Positions 9,356-17,856 of a DNA stretch of 48,019 bases are shown piece after piece. A program made the position numbers and the translations under genes. The stretch comes from Methanomicrobiales archaeon (lineage in GTDB: Archaea; Halobacteriota; Methanomicrobia; Methanomicrobiales; Methanospirillaceae): NCBI GenBank assembly GCA_025358115.1, contig JANYKQ010000046.1:1-48019 (forward strand). The letters run 5' to 3'. The notes below the pieces were generated by a model that had not been told where the DNA came from, made no database searches, and saw only the letters and a program-made list of their open reading frames with translations. The stretch's first letter is position 1, and each line of letters begins with the position of its first letter.

Positions 9356-9679
9356 ATGGTTAAAGCAACTTTTGGTCTCGATGAAAACGTAGCATCAGCT
9401 GCGTGTTATGTACTTACCTGGGTAACCGGAATCATCTTCCTCCTTGTGGAAAAGGATAACAAAGCCGTAAGATTCCATGCAATGCAGTCAATTCTTACAT
9501 TCCTTCCCCTTACCATTATCAGTTTTGTCCTCGGTATGATCCCATTCATTGGTATCATCTCACTGCTCATCTGGCTGGTCATGGTCATTCTCTGGCTGGT
9601 ATTAATCATCAAAACTTTCCAGGGAGAAAAATTCATGGTCCCTGTTGCCGGCGAAATGGCCGAAAAACAGATCAACTAA
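9356..9679 (+). CDS. Small DUF4870/Tic20-like membrane protein
   Basis: This 107-residue protein has three hydrophobic segments. The sequence CYVLTWVTGIIFLLVEKDNKAVRFHAMQS carries the DNxxVRFHAxQS pattern of the DUF4870/Tic20-like family of small membrane proteins with unknown role. The open frame begins at a GTG (9347), but that GTG lies inside the ribosome-binding site AGGTGA (9345-9350). The ATG at 9356 is five bases downstream of it and is the better start. The gene diverges from the DUF4013 gene. Confidence 0.75.
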   Translation: MVKATFGLDENVASAACYVLTWVTGIIFLLVEKDNKAVRFHAMQSILTFLPLTIISFVLGMIPFIGIISLLIWLVMVILWLVLIIKTFQGEKFMVPVAGEMAEKQIN

Positions 9680-9945
9680 TCATTTCTTTTTTTCTTCAAA
9701 CGGCGTTATGGATTCTCCCTCGGGTTTTGAAAACGTCATGCATATTACAAAAAATTGTCCGGAGTAATTGGTTTGTATCCGGTGTAAATGATCTTACCGG
9801 ATTCCGTGACGAGAATGAAAAAAAGTAATTCGTTTATCAAAACCAAAGGTATCCGGTAATACCTCAAAAAAAAGTTTACTCTTCCTTTCCCGGATAGTCA
9901 AAATGAAATCGCAGGGCACAGGAATTACCGGGTAATGGTAAAAAA

Positions 9946-11430
9946 TCAGTGCCGGAAATAACGTATACCGGTAAATACCATTGCCATGTGCAACCGGTTG
10001 GCAGCTTCGATAACTTCCTTGTCCCGGATAGAGCCTCCCGGCTGAACAAGGGCAGTTGCCCCGGCTTTTGATGCAACTTCGAGAGTGTCGGGGAATGGCA
10101 GGAATGCATCGGAAGCCACAGCAGATCCCTTCAGGGATCCGCAGGCTTTATCGATCGCAATCTTTGCTGAATCAACCCTGCTCATCTGACCGGCGCCAAT
10201 TCCCAGTGTCCGTTCCTGGCTGGCAAAGATGATGGTATTGCTCTTGGTATGTTTGCAGACTTTCCAGGCCAGCTGAAGGGCTTTCATCTCATCAGGGGTG
10301 GGATCCCGGTCTGTGATAACCTCCCAGTGTTCCTGGTAATCGGGAGTTCGCTGTACGAGGATGCCCCCGTCAATTGTCCGGATTTCATCTGTACAGGTAA
10401 CTTGGGGAAGAACGAGCACTCTCATCGTCTCTTTTCTGCTCATGACAGAGAGAGCTTCCGGAGAAAATGATGGGGCAACAACCACTTCGACAAAGGTTTT
10501 ACAGATCTCTTCTGCAAGGGCCCTGTCCACTTCCCGGTTCAGGGAAATTACGGATCCATAGGCTGACACGGGATCTACATCCCGGGCAGAGATATATGCT
10601 TTCAGCAGGTTTTCTCCCAAAGCCACGCCACAGGGATTATTGTGTTTGACAATTACTGCTGCCGGTTCGTCGAACTCCCTCAGCAGGCCGGTTCCGGCGT
10701 TTACATCAAGGTAATTATTGTATGACATCTGTTTGCCCTGCACCGGTTCAGTACCAGCAATGCCACTGGTTCCATACACGGCAGCCTGCTGGTGGGGATT
10801 TTCCCCATATCTCAGGTTTCTGCCCCCGCTGAACTGAAGGGAAAGGGTGGAGGGAAATTCCGAATCAAGACTATTAAGATAATTGCTGATCGCTGCATCG
10901 TAGGCAGCAGTCCGGGCAAATGCTTTCCTGGCAAGGCTCAGGCGCTCATCGGGGCTGATCCCGTTTCCCTTTATGGACTGGATGATCGATGGATAATCCG
11001 CGGGATCTACCACAACGGCAACATCCCGGTAATTCTTAGCAGCAGCCCGAATCATCGCGGGGCCACCAACATCGATATATTCGATAAGGTCTGCCAGTTC
11101 CATTTTTTTTGCCGACATCTTTTCGAACGGGTACAGGTTGACAACCAGGAGATCTATCCGGTTGATACCATGTTTGGCCATAACGACATCGTCAATCTGT
11201 CTTCGCCCAAGAAGACCCCCGTGGACCTTCGGGTGCAGGGTCTTGACCCGCCCGTCCATCATCTCGGGGAAACCGGTATAACTGGATACTTCGGTAAATT
11301 TTATCCCGGCCTCAGAGAGTGTTTTTCCGGTACCGCCGGAACTCATAATGCTGTACTTCTGCCCGATGAGCTCCCGCGCAAGTTCAACGATACCCGTCTT
11401 TTCCCAGACGGAAAGCAATGCCCACTTCAT
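9946..11430 (-). CDS. purH: Bifunctional AICAR transformylase / IMP cyclohydrolase
   Basis: This 494-residue protein catalyses the last two steps of IMP synthesis. The N-terminal MGS-fold cyclohydrolase domain has SSGGTGKTLSEAGI and EMMDGRVKTLHPKVHGG. The transformylase domain has KHNNPCGVA, IGAGQMSRVDS and the terminal LVQPGGSIRDKEVIEAA to FTGIRYFRH, closely matching bacterial PurH. Many methanogens instead use separate PurP and PurO enzymes, so a fused bacterial-type PurH is notable. The gene is monocistronic here. A TATA-like element on the minus strand near 11503-11512 may be its promoter. Confidence 0.96.
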   Translation of the reverse strand: MKWALLSVWEKTGIVELARELIGQKYSIMSSGGTGKTLSEAGIKFTEVSSYTGFPEMMDGRVKTLHPKVHGGLLGRRQIDDVVMAKHGINRIDLLVVNLYPFEKMSAKKMELADLIEYIDVGGPAMIRAAAKNYRDVAVVVDPADYPSIIQSIKGNGISPDERLSLARKAFARTAAYDAAISNYLNSLDSEFPSTLSLQFSGGRNLRYGENPHQQAAVYGTSGIAGTEPVQGKQMSYNNYLDVNAGTGLLREFDEPAAVIVKHNNPCGVALGENLLKAYISARDVDPVSAYGSVISLNREVDRALAEEICKTFVEVVVAPSFSPEALSVMSRKETMRVLVLPQVTCTDEIRTIDGGILVQRTPDYQEHWEVITDRDPTPDEMKALQLAWKVCKHTKSNTIIFASQERTLGIGAGQMSRVDSAKIAIDKACGSLKGSAVASDAFLPFPDTLEVASKAGATALVQPGGSIRDKEVIEAANRLHMAMVFTGIRYFRH

Positions 11431-11734
11431 GGTTTAGTGTATGCAGGACAGGAGAGAAAAAGGTATGCAGTTTTCTTAGTAAGGCGGATACTGGCAATGA
11501 ATGGAAATAAATCCTTTTCTCCAGTTGTGATAGTTTCCCTTGAAATATTACGAATCGTGTTGTCTTCAATTTGTGTGAGGATGATAAGGAATCCGGTAAA
11601 ACTTTTCAGATAACCTCTTGATGAGAATTCTCCTTATTTGACCTCATGTTTGGATTAAAAACATTCCAATAGCATTCGTTTCCCGAAGAAGAGAATAATT
11701 GCTGGGATGAAGGAAAATTTGCTAAAAAAAAGGA
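11431..11734. other. Gene-free interval between purH and the archaellins
   Basis: This stretch of about 300 bases holds the probable purH promoter (minus strand, ATTTATTTCC near 11503-11512) and the 3' flank of the second archaellin gene. Short open frames here have no ribosome-binding site or recognisable protein character. Nothing else is seen. Confidence 0.4.
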
Positions 11735-12358
11735 TTAGTAGATTGCCTGAACAGGGTTCAGTCCACCGGGAATAGTCCTGGTGATGGGGAGCACTGCACC
11801 TACAGCCGGCTGGAGATTAACATTAATCTTCTGATTTATCGCTGCTGTTGGGGGCATGCCGATCGAGATAACCCAGATCTCATTGGGTTCAAGCAGATCA
11901 TTGGGTGATGATGGATTTACATCATTGATCTTTTGTGAAACACACCATCTCTGGTTTGCAAGAGTCTGATCAATGAACACGTTAGTACACGTGTTGATCC
12001 CTGCTGTATTGTTGAGAACATTTGCATTCCTGCTTGCTCCATCATTGTACGATATGACCATCTGCGTCAGATCCATAGGTGTTCCACCCGCGGTGAGGGC
12101 AAGACTTATGTTTGTGTAGGTAAGTCTGTACGGTGAGACTGTTGGGAATGTGGAGATCCCAACAACGTTACCTACGACTTCGAGACTTGAGCTTGCCTGC
12201 GATACACCGGTGTGGACCGTTGCCTGGGCGGTCTGGGATGTGAAGAACCCTGCGCCCAGTACCACGTACGAGAATACCGCTGCAACTACGACAAATGCGA
12301 TGAGCACAATGGCTGCTTCAAGCCCGGTAAATGCATCTTCTGAATATATGTTTTTCAT
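11735..12358 (-). CDS. Archaellin (archaeal flagellin), second copy
   Basis: This 207-residue preprotein reads MKNIYSEDA then FTGLEAAIVLIAFVVVAAVF. That is a short charged class III signal peptide, cut by prepilin peptidase before Phe, followed by the hydrophobic archaellin helix. The open frame extends 11 codons upstream to 12391, but AAGGAGGAGG on the minus strand sits just before ATG 12358, which fixes the start. The C-terminal part is β-rich and ends LPITRTIPGGLNPVQAIY. It forms the archaellum filament with its neighbour. It lies 14 bases downstream of the first archaellin. The cleavage-site residue is Ala rather than the usual Gly. Confidence 0.9.
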   Translation of the reverse strand: MKNIYSEDAFTGLEAAIVLIAFVVVAAVFSYVVLGAGFFTSQTAQATVHTGVSQASSSLEVVGNVVGISTFPTVSPYRLTYTNISLALTAGGTPMDLTQMVISYNDGASRNANVLNNTAGINTCTNVFIDQTLANQRWCVSQKINDVNPSSPNDLLEPNEIWVISIGMPPTAAINQKINVNLQPAVGAVLPITRTIPGGLNPVQAIY

Positions 12359-12372
12359 TTTTTTCCTCCTCC

Positions 12373-12945
12373 TTAGTATACATCGTACCATATGCCACTG
12401 TTAAGTGCCGCTGGAAGCGTTCGTGTAATGGGCAGTGCAGCACCGATAGGGGGTTTGATTTCAACCGACAGTCTGTCATTGGTGGTCATCGTAGATGCAT
12501 CGAATCCCATGGTATCTGCGTTCAGGTCAATCAGGACCATCTCACGGGGTTCAAGGAGATTCCCGGCTGAAATCACTTTCAACCAGAATATATTTACTGC
12601 CGGATCGGTACCCTGTACAGTTTTGATCATCCGATCTGTACTGACCGTGTAACCGACTTTTGTTATATCAACGGGATTGTTACCCGCTGCAAGCTGCAGG
12701 TAGAAGGAAATGTTCGATACGTTGGCAGAACTTCCCCCTTTTACGGATACCGGACCTGATGGTTCAAGAGCTGATGTTGCCTGCGCTACACCCGTGTGAA
12801 CGGTCTCCTGTGCCTTCTGGGTTGTAAAGAACCCGGCACCGAGTACCACGTACGAGAACACCGCCGCGACAACGACGAATGCGATAAGCACAATCGCCGC
12901 CTCAAGACCGGTGAACCCTTCATCATTGTGTTTTAAGGAATTCAT
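12373..12945 (-). CDS. Archaellin (archaeal flagellin), first copy
   Basis: This 190-residue preprotein has the N-terminus MNSLKHNDEG/FTGLEAAIVLIAF with the Gly-Phe prepilin cleavage site, followed by the conserved hydrophobic stem. Its first 50 mature residues are nearly identical to those of the downstream copy, and the DNA there is also very alike, pointing to tandem duplication. Later regions diverge, but both end with LPITRT and a short tail. No motor or assembly genes (arlCDEFGHIJ) follow within the window. An AGGTGA-like site lies close before the ATG. Confidence 0.92.
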   Translation of the reverse strand: MNSLKHNDEGFTGLEAAIVLIAFVVVAAVFSYVVLGAGFFTTQKAQETVHTGVAQATSALEPSGPVSVKGGSSANVSNISFYLQLAAGNNPVDITKVGYTVSTDRMIKTVQGTDPAVNIFWLKVISAGNLLEPREMVLIDLNADTMGFDASTMTTNDRLSVEIKPPIGAALPITRTLPAALNSGIWYDVY

Positions 12946-13013
12946 GTTTTCACCTTTGATTCAATTGCGGACACTGGCTGTCCCAGTATCCATGAAACAT
13001 AGGATGATGTCAT

Positions 13014-13030
13014 TGTATTTATATATTTGC
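13014..13030 (-). promoter_or_regulatory. TATA box for the archaellin operon
   Basis: On the minus strand the sequence reads GCAAATATATAAATA, a strong archaeal TATA box. Transcription would start near 12995, leaving a leader of about 50 bases before the first archaellin. Confidence 0.5.
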
Positions 13031-13234
13031 CAAATTTCCCGGTCCAAAAACACTCATATTCAGATTTTTTTTAAAAAAATGCGTATGAAAATGCCCAAAT
13101 ATGATCGACCCACATGTCGTTAAACCCCCTGAACTGGGACAAATCTTGCTCATGAATATATTCCAAACTTTTGGACATTCCGGACCATTGAACGAATATT
13201 TATCTGGTAAAAAACAATAGCATACTGTTTGGCA

Positions 13235-14068
13235 ATGGATAAAAAAGATATCATATATATGGTCGGTGCACTTGGCATTATTCTCATTATTGCACTGGTA
13301 ATCAAGCCCGTCATGACCGGCCAGCCTGTTAATACCGGAATCGCATTATCCACCCCCCAACCTACAGTTTCCCCGGTGACAACGGTTTATCCGGATGTTA
13401 CCGGGCAGGTTATCACGCTCGTTACAACAATTCCCGTACCGACTTCAATGCCAACACCTGTCCCGACATGGGATAAGAATGTATCTTCGGTTGTGTTTGT
13501 CGATCCTTCAACATACGGGGTCTCCTTTAATCAATCCCTGCCCGCGGGTACACGAATTGACAATATTCCCGTGAACAGAAGTCTGACAACCATAGCAAAA
13601 ATCGAAGGGCAATACAGTGGTACAACACAGGTTATGAATATCCCATTCCCGTATTGGGAACTGTGGTATACTGTCGATCCCTTTGCTGATATGGGGGGAA
13701 AAACGCAATCAATGAGTTCAACGGCAGTATCTGGTCCGAAACAAAGCGGTCAACAAGGCATTGGAAGTGCCCAGGTAATGCAGGGATCGTTTTCGGTGAA
13801 TATGCCCACATTTTCAATCCAGGTGATGGATCCTGACGATCCAAACCGGATTATCCGTACTATCACCCCGCCCGGGGGACTGGATAGTGCCCTCTGGACT
13901 GGAAAAACGGCATCAGGCGATTATTCCGCATCAGTTGCCATCCTGGATCCCCGCCCATGGAAAGAAAAATTCTATGAAGGCAATAAGGCATATTTTTTCA
14001 TTGTAAATACGCATGCGATCAATTCCTATGGTATCGAGATCCGGGTGCCGTCAGATTATATCAAATAA
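13235..14068 (+). CDS. Membrane-anchored hypothetical surface protein
   Basis: This 277-residue protein has one N-terminal membrane helix (about residues 6-25), then a Thr/Pro/Val-rich linker and a soluble outer domain. I do not recognise the domain; it includes PYWELWYTVDPFAD and IQVMDPDDPNRIIRTITPPGG. The open frame can start at TTG 13229, but ATG 13235 (MDKKDIIYMVG) is better. A TATA-like ATATTTAT near 13196-13203 lies about 30 bases upstream, so the mRNA may be nearly leaderless. It is transcribed away from the archaellins and may be an archaellum-independent surface protein. Confidence 0.7.
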   Translation: MDKKDIIYMVGALGIILIIALVIKPVMTGQPVNTGIALSTPQPTVSPVTTVYPDVTGQVITLVTTIPVPTSMPTPVPTWDKNVSSVVFVDPSTYGVSFNQSLPAGTRIDNIPVNRSLTTIAKIEGQYSGTTQVMNIPFPYWELWYTVDPFADMGGKTQSMSSTAVSGPKQSGQQGIGSAQVMQGSFSVNMPTFSIQVMDPDDPNRIIRTITPPGGLDSALWTGKTASGDYSASVAILDPRPWKEKFYEGNKAYFFIVNTHAINSYGIEIRVPSDYIK

Positions 14069-14147
14069 CCGGATTTTTCCGGTCCGAAGTCTTCAGGAAA
14101 TCTCTCTAAACAGCATACGATAAAAAAGAAAAACCAAAAAAAATGAT

Positions 14148-14525
14148 TTAATCGAATTTTCTCTTGCCCATGGATTCCATATAGATATACTCTTTTCCAA
14201 CTTCGATGGTTCCTTTCTTTTCATCAGGAATGGGAATTTCAAAGTTGGTGAACTCTTTCATATCCATCAGCTGGGCCGTAGTTCCGGTAATGGAAAGAAC
14301 CTGTCCGCTCTTCCGCTCAACAACCGGAACGTACGTCTTTGCTGATACCGGTGAGACAACTGAACGTTTTACCCCGTCAAACAGGCCCATTGCATCGATA
14401 CGGGCTTTCGCAGCTCCGTGTTTTCCGGGCTTGGATGTAGCGATACTCAGCACCCTGCAGGGTTCATCCTCAATAACAATATAACGTCCTTCCTTGATCT
14501 TTCCAAATTCTGTCTGTTCTTTCAT
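14148..14525 (-). CDS. Translation factor aIF5A (hypusine-containing)
   Basis: This 125-residue protein has the aIF5A core. The SH3-like domain contains the hypusine loop TSKPGKHGAAKAR, with Lys35 the modified residue, and a C-terminal OB fold follows. It helps ribosomes through stalling peptide sequences. The open frame extends to GTG 14534, but ATG 14525 gives the family's MKEQTE start and has a GATGTGA ribosome-binding site. It diverges from the IMPase-family gene, with TATA-like elements for both in the 97-base gap. Confidence 0.95.
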   Translation of the reverse strand: MKEQTEFGKIKEGRYIVIEDEPCRVLSIATSKPGKHGAAKARIDAMGLFDGVKRSVVSPVSAKTYVPVVERKSGQVLSITGTTAQLMDMKEFTNFEIPIPDEKKGTIEVGKEYIYMESMGKRKFD

Positions 14526-14622
14526 CGTATTCACATCTCTTTTTTCTAATCTGATAATCGCGGTAGTAATTTATCATCATAGCATTACATAAATACAGCG
14601 TAGAAAAGCGGGTTTTGGGGTC

Positions 14623-15399
14623 ATGGAATTCCTGTCAGCATGCAACCAGATGGCAGAAATGGTAGAAGAGAGCATCCGCGATCTCATCGGAACTTCCCAG
14701 GGGGGGAAAACCGTCCGGATGGGTGCGGATCTCACTCCAACAAAATTAATCGATCAGGTTGCAGAAGACTGTATCCTGCACTATCTGGCAGAGAATCCCT
14801 TATGCAGGCTTCTCATCAGTGAAGAGGCAGGAAAGGTCGAATTTAAGGGAGAGCAGGGGACTATCTTTCTTGATCCCGTTGATGGCACGTTCAATGCTGT
14901 AGCCGGAATACCATTCTACGCCCTCTCCATGGCATATGCTGAAAAAGGATTGATCCAGCAGGCATTTGTTAGAAACCTGTCGAGCGGTGAAACTTTTACA
15001 GCAATACGGGATACGTTTGCCCGGTGCAATAACAAACCGATACGGGTATCGGATGTGACAAATCTCGATGAATGTGCGATGAGCATTTACGGGCGGAAAT
15101 TTGATCCAACGCGCGTGATGCAGCTGGGGCAAAAAATCCGTCGCTGGCGTCTGTTCGGGGCATCGGCCCTGGAACTCTGCTATGTGGGCTGCGGGAGAAT
15201 TGATGGTTTCATCGACCTGCGTGATACTCTCCGGATTACCGATGCAGCGGCAGGGATGCTGGTCTGTACAGAAGCCGGGGGCATTGTATCGGATCTCAAT
15301 GGCGAAAATATACAATTTCCCAATGAGGTGACTACCGGGCGATGTATTGTTGCAACCAATGGGGCTGTGCATCACAAGGTAATCGAATATCTGCGGTGA
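14623..15399 (+). CDS. IMPase-family phosphatase (FBPase / inositol phosphatase / NADP phosphatase)
   Basis: This 258-residue protein has the metal-binding motif DPVDGTFN and upstream Glu-Glu in LLISEEAG. A late TDAAAG replaces the usual WDxxAG. These place it in the lithium-sensitive phosphatase superfamily; archaeal members act on fructose-1,6-bisphosphate, inositol phosphate or NADP. The NAD kinase gene begins eight bases after its stop. In Methanocaldococcus jannaschii the two activities are fused in one protein (MJ0917), so an NADP-phosphatase role is plausible here. The substrate cannot be read from sequence. Confidence 0.85.
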   Translation: MEFLSACNQMAEMVEESIRDLIGTSQGGKTVRMGADLTPTKLIDQVAEDCILHYLAENPLCRLLISEEAGKVEFKGEQGTIFLDPVDGTFNAVAGIPFYALSMAYAEKGLIQQAFVRNLSSGETFTAIRDTFARCNNKPIRVSDVTNLDECAMSIYGRKFDPTRVMQLGQKIRRWRLFGASALELCYVGCGRIDGFIDLRDTLRITDAAAGMLVCTEAGGIVSDLNGENIQFPNEVTTGRCIVATNGAVHHKVIEYLR

Positions 15400-15407
15400 T
15401 CTGTACC

Positions 15408-16220
15408 ATGCGTCTGTTACTTGTTTCACGAATAGATAACCCGGAGGCAATAGCCTATTCACGGATGGTCAAGACCGTACTAGAACAGGATGGAGTCGAA
15501 GTGTTTTTCGATGAGGATACTGCGGCTGTTCTTGGTGAATCCGGCTTACCGTTAACTGACACCGATGCCGATGCAGTCGTAGTTGTTGGCGGGGATGGCA
15601 CGATTCTCCGCACGATCCAGCAGATGCGGCATCCGGTCCCGGTGATCGGTATCAACCGGGGAGAAGTTGGTTTTCTGGCAGATCTCGATCCCTCAGAAGC
15701 TGTTGATTTTGTGCGGACCCTTCCCCGTGGTTTTTCTGTTGAAGACCGGATGCGCATAACCCTGTTAAAAGATGGCATCTGTCTGGGAACTGCTCTTAAT
15801 GAAGCTTTGATCGTAACAACGCGTCCGGCAAAGATGCTGCGCTTTTCCATTATTGTTGACGGTATTACCACAGAACAGTTCCGGGCTGACGGACTCCTTA
15901 TCAGTACCCCGACCGGATCGACTGCATATGCCATGAGTGCCGGAGGCCCTATTGTCGATCCCCGGATTCAGGGTTTTATCATCGTCCCGCTCGCCCCCTA
16001 CCTCCTCTCATCGCGTCCCCACATCATCAGCAGCAACCGGCGCCTTGAGGTAAGGCTCGAGAGTACCAAACCGGCAAATCTTGTCATTGATGGCCAGCAG
16101 ACCATTGAACTGGGCACTTCCATGACCCTTGAGGTAAAACCTGCCGAGTTCCCGGCAAAATTTGTTGATATCGGGCGGAATTTTTTTGAAAAAGTGGATA
16201 ATAAATTACGAAAACTCTGA
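15408..16220 (+). CDS. nadK: NAD kinase
   Basis: This 270-residue enzyme phosphorylates NAD to NADP. It has the GGDGTILR motif (Gly61 onward) and [17 protein letters not shown], both diagnostic. The frame is open to 15342, inside the upstream gene, but ATG 15408 (MRLLLVSR) has GGTGAT seven bases upstream and gives a normal N-terminus. It is co-transcribed with the IMPase-family gene. A T-rich stretch follows. Confidence 0.95.
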   Translation: MRLLLVSRIDNPEAIAYSRMVKTVLEQDGVEVFFDEDTAAVLGESGLPLTDTDADAVVVVGGDGTILRTIQQMRHPVPVIGINRGEVGFLADLDPSEAVDFVRTLPRGFSVEDRMRITLLKDGICLGTALNEALIVTTRPAKMLRFSIIVDGITTEQFRADGLLISTPTGSTAYAMSAGGPIVDPRIQGFIIVPLAPYLLSSRPHIISSNRRLEVRLESTKPANLVIDGQQTIELGTSMTLEVKPAEFPAKFVDIGRNFFEKVDNKLRKL

Positions 16221-16369
16221 TTTTCATCCTTTTCTTATCCTTTTTTCTTTTCATCCATTGATCTCCGGCTGGCCGGTCTGGTTTTTTTATGTAACCTGTC
16301 ATTCTGATGACGGTAATCAAAATAAAGACTTATCTCAATTGCCGTGCTACTACTGGATAAGGTGGTTTT

Positions 16370-16873
16370 GTGCAGGTCTCTATGAAACTTGAGATGAAGG
16401 ATTCACCGGGCCAGCTGGTCGCGGCGTTAAAACCCATATCCGATGTTGGCGGAAATATTATCGCGGTTATCCACCAGCGGGAACCGGACTCGGATCATGA
16501 TACTCTTGACGTCCAGATTGTGCTGGAACTCCCTGAAGGCCGGCTTGAAAACCTGGTAGCCCTTCTCAAGGAACAGGGTGTCCATATACAGCGTATCGGT
16601 GAACAGCGTCTTCTCTACAAGCGGACGGTCATTCTTATCGGCCACCTGATGCACACAGACCTTTCCGATACGGTTGACCAGATTGATTCTACCGGTTTTG
16701 CTGAAGTGAGTGAGCTTGCCATGAGTATGCCGGCAGTAAAAGATCGTTCATCCTCACGACTGACCATAAAATCAGTAACCAAAGAGGACATGGAAGCCGC
16801 TTTAGCGATCCTGCGCAGGGTATCCCGGCAAAAGTCCCTGCTCCTGATTGAACCCATGGAGGAGATTGCATGA
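16370..16873 (+). CDS. ACT-domain regulator of homoserine dehydrogenase
   Basis: This 167-residue protein has an N-terminal ACT domain (LEMKDSPGQLVAALKPISDVGGNIIAVIHQ, about residues 6-35 of a 75-residue fold) and a second, less clear ACT-like half. ACT domains bind amino acids and adjust enzyme activity. Its 3' end overlaps the homoserine dehydrogenase start by four bases, so it is probably that enzyme's feedback sensor, supplied as a separate chain. GTG 16370 is preceded by GGTGG; ATG 16382 is an alternative start with a poorer site. Confidence 0.85.
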   Translation: MQVSMKLEMKDSPGQLVAALKPISDVGGNIIAVIHQREPDSDHDTLDVQIVLELPEGRLENLVALLKEQGVHIQRIGEQRLLYKRTVILIGHLMHTDLSDTVDQIDSTGFAEVSELAMSMPAVKDRSSSRLTIKSVTKEDMEAALAILRRVSRQKSLLLIEPMEEIA

Positions 16874-17856
16874 AGATTGCTTTGATCGGCCTGGGTTCTG
16901 TGGGACGCGGAGTAGCCGAGATGATCACGAAAAAAGACCTGGGACTTACCATCACCGGGCTTGCTGATTCCAAAAGCGGGGCAATGGATTCCGGCGGGCT
17001 CGATATTCCTGTCCTTCTCGCGAACAAGAAAAAACAGGGATACTGCGGTGATCCTGGCCTTACTGCCCTTGATATAATCAAAAAAGCAGATTATGATGCA
17101 CTGGTAGAAGTTACCCCGACAAATGCATTATCGGGAGAGCCTGCCATTGGGCACATCAAAGCCGCCCTTGCCCGGAAAAAACATGTTGTAACTTCCAATA
17201 AAGGCCCGATCGCGCTGGCAAACAAAGAGCTCCGGGCTATGGCGCACAAGAATGGCGTTGCACTCCGGTATGAAGCAACCGTTGCCGGTGCAATTCCGAT
17301 CATGCATACGCTGGAACACGGGCTTGCCGGTAATGAGATCCTTGCACTCTACGGTGTCCTCAACGGGACCTGCAATTATATTCTCACCCGAATGGCAGCC
17401 GAAGGCCTGACCTATGAGCAGGCACTCATGGAAGCCCGCGAGATGGGGTACGCGGAAGCGGATCCGACCTATGATGTCAAGGGTATCGATGCAGCAATCA
17501 AACTGGTGATTCTCGCCAATACGATCTGGGGGAATGGTGTCACGTTGAGAGATGTGGACTGTACGGGCATTGATCTTTTAACCCCCGATGCCCTCCGCCT
17601 TGCTGAAGATGAAGGGTGCACGATCCGTCTTATTGCAGAAGCCATCCCCCGGAAACATATCCTTCGCGTCTCCCCCCGCATCATAGAAAAGAATCACCCT
17701 CTCGTAGTTGATGGCACATTAAATGCCCTGACACTGGAGACCGATATGGCCAAGGAGATCACGCTTATCGGCCGGGGTGCAGGATCGGTTGAAACGGCGA
17801 GTGCGATTATCGGGGACCTCCTGTTCATTAAGGATCGTTATGACGGGCGTGCTTGA
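16870..17856 (+). CDS. hom: Homoserine dehydrogenase
   Basis: This 328-residue enzyme reduces aspartate semialdehyde to homoserine for threonine, methionine and isoleucine synthesis. The N-terminal Rossmann motif GLGSVGRG (7-14) is followed by VTSNKGPIA and the catalytic-domain signature GVLNGTCNYILTRM, then AEADPTYDVKGIDAAIKL. It has no C-terminal ACT domain, which fits the separate ACT protein encoded just upstream with an ATGA overlap. The 3' end overlaps the next gene by 17 bases. Confidence 0.96.
   Translation: MKIALIGLGSVGRGVAEMITKKDLGLTITGLADSKSGAMDSGGLDIPVLLANKKKQGYCGDPGLTALDIIKKADYDALVEVTPTNALSGEPAIGHIKAALARKKHVVTSNKGPIALANKELRAMAHKNGVALRYEATVAGAIPIMHTLEHGLAGNEILALYGVLNGTCNYILTRMAAEGLTYEQALMEAREMGYAEADPTYDVKGIDAAIKLVILANTIWGNGVTLRDVDCTGIDLLTPDALRLAEDEGCTIRLIAEAIPRKHILRVSPRIIEKNHPLVVDGTLNALTLETDMAKEITLIGRGAGSVETASAIIGDLLFIKDRYDGRA

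Noticed and set aside
10792-11613. Plus-strand 273-codon frame
   Set aside because: Antisense shadow of purH.
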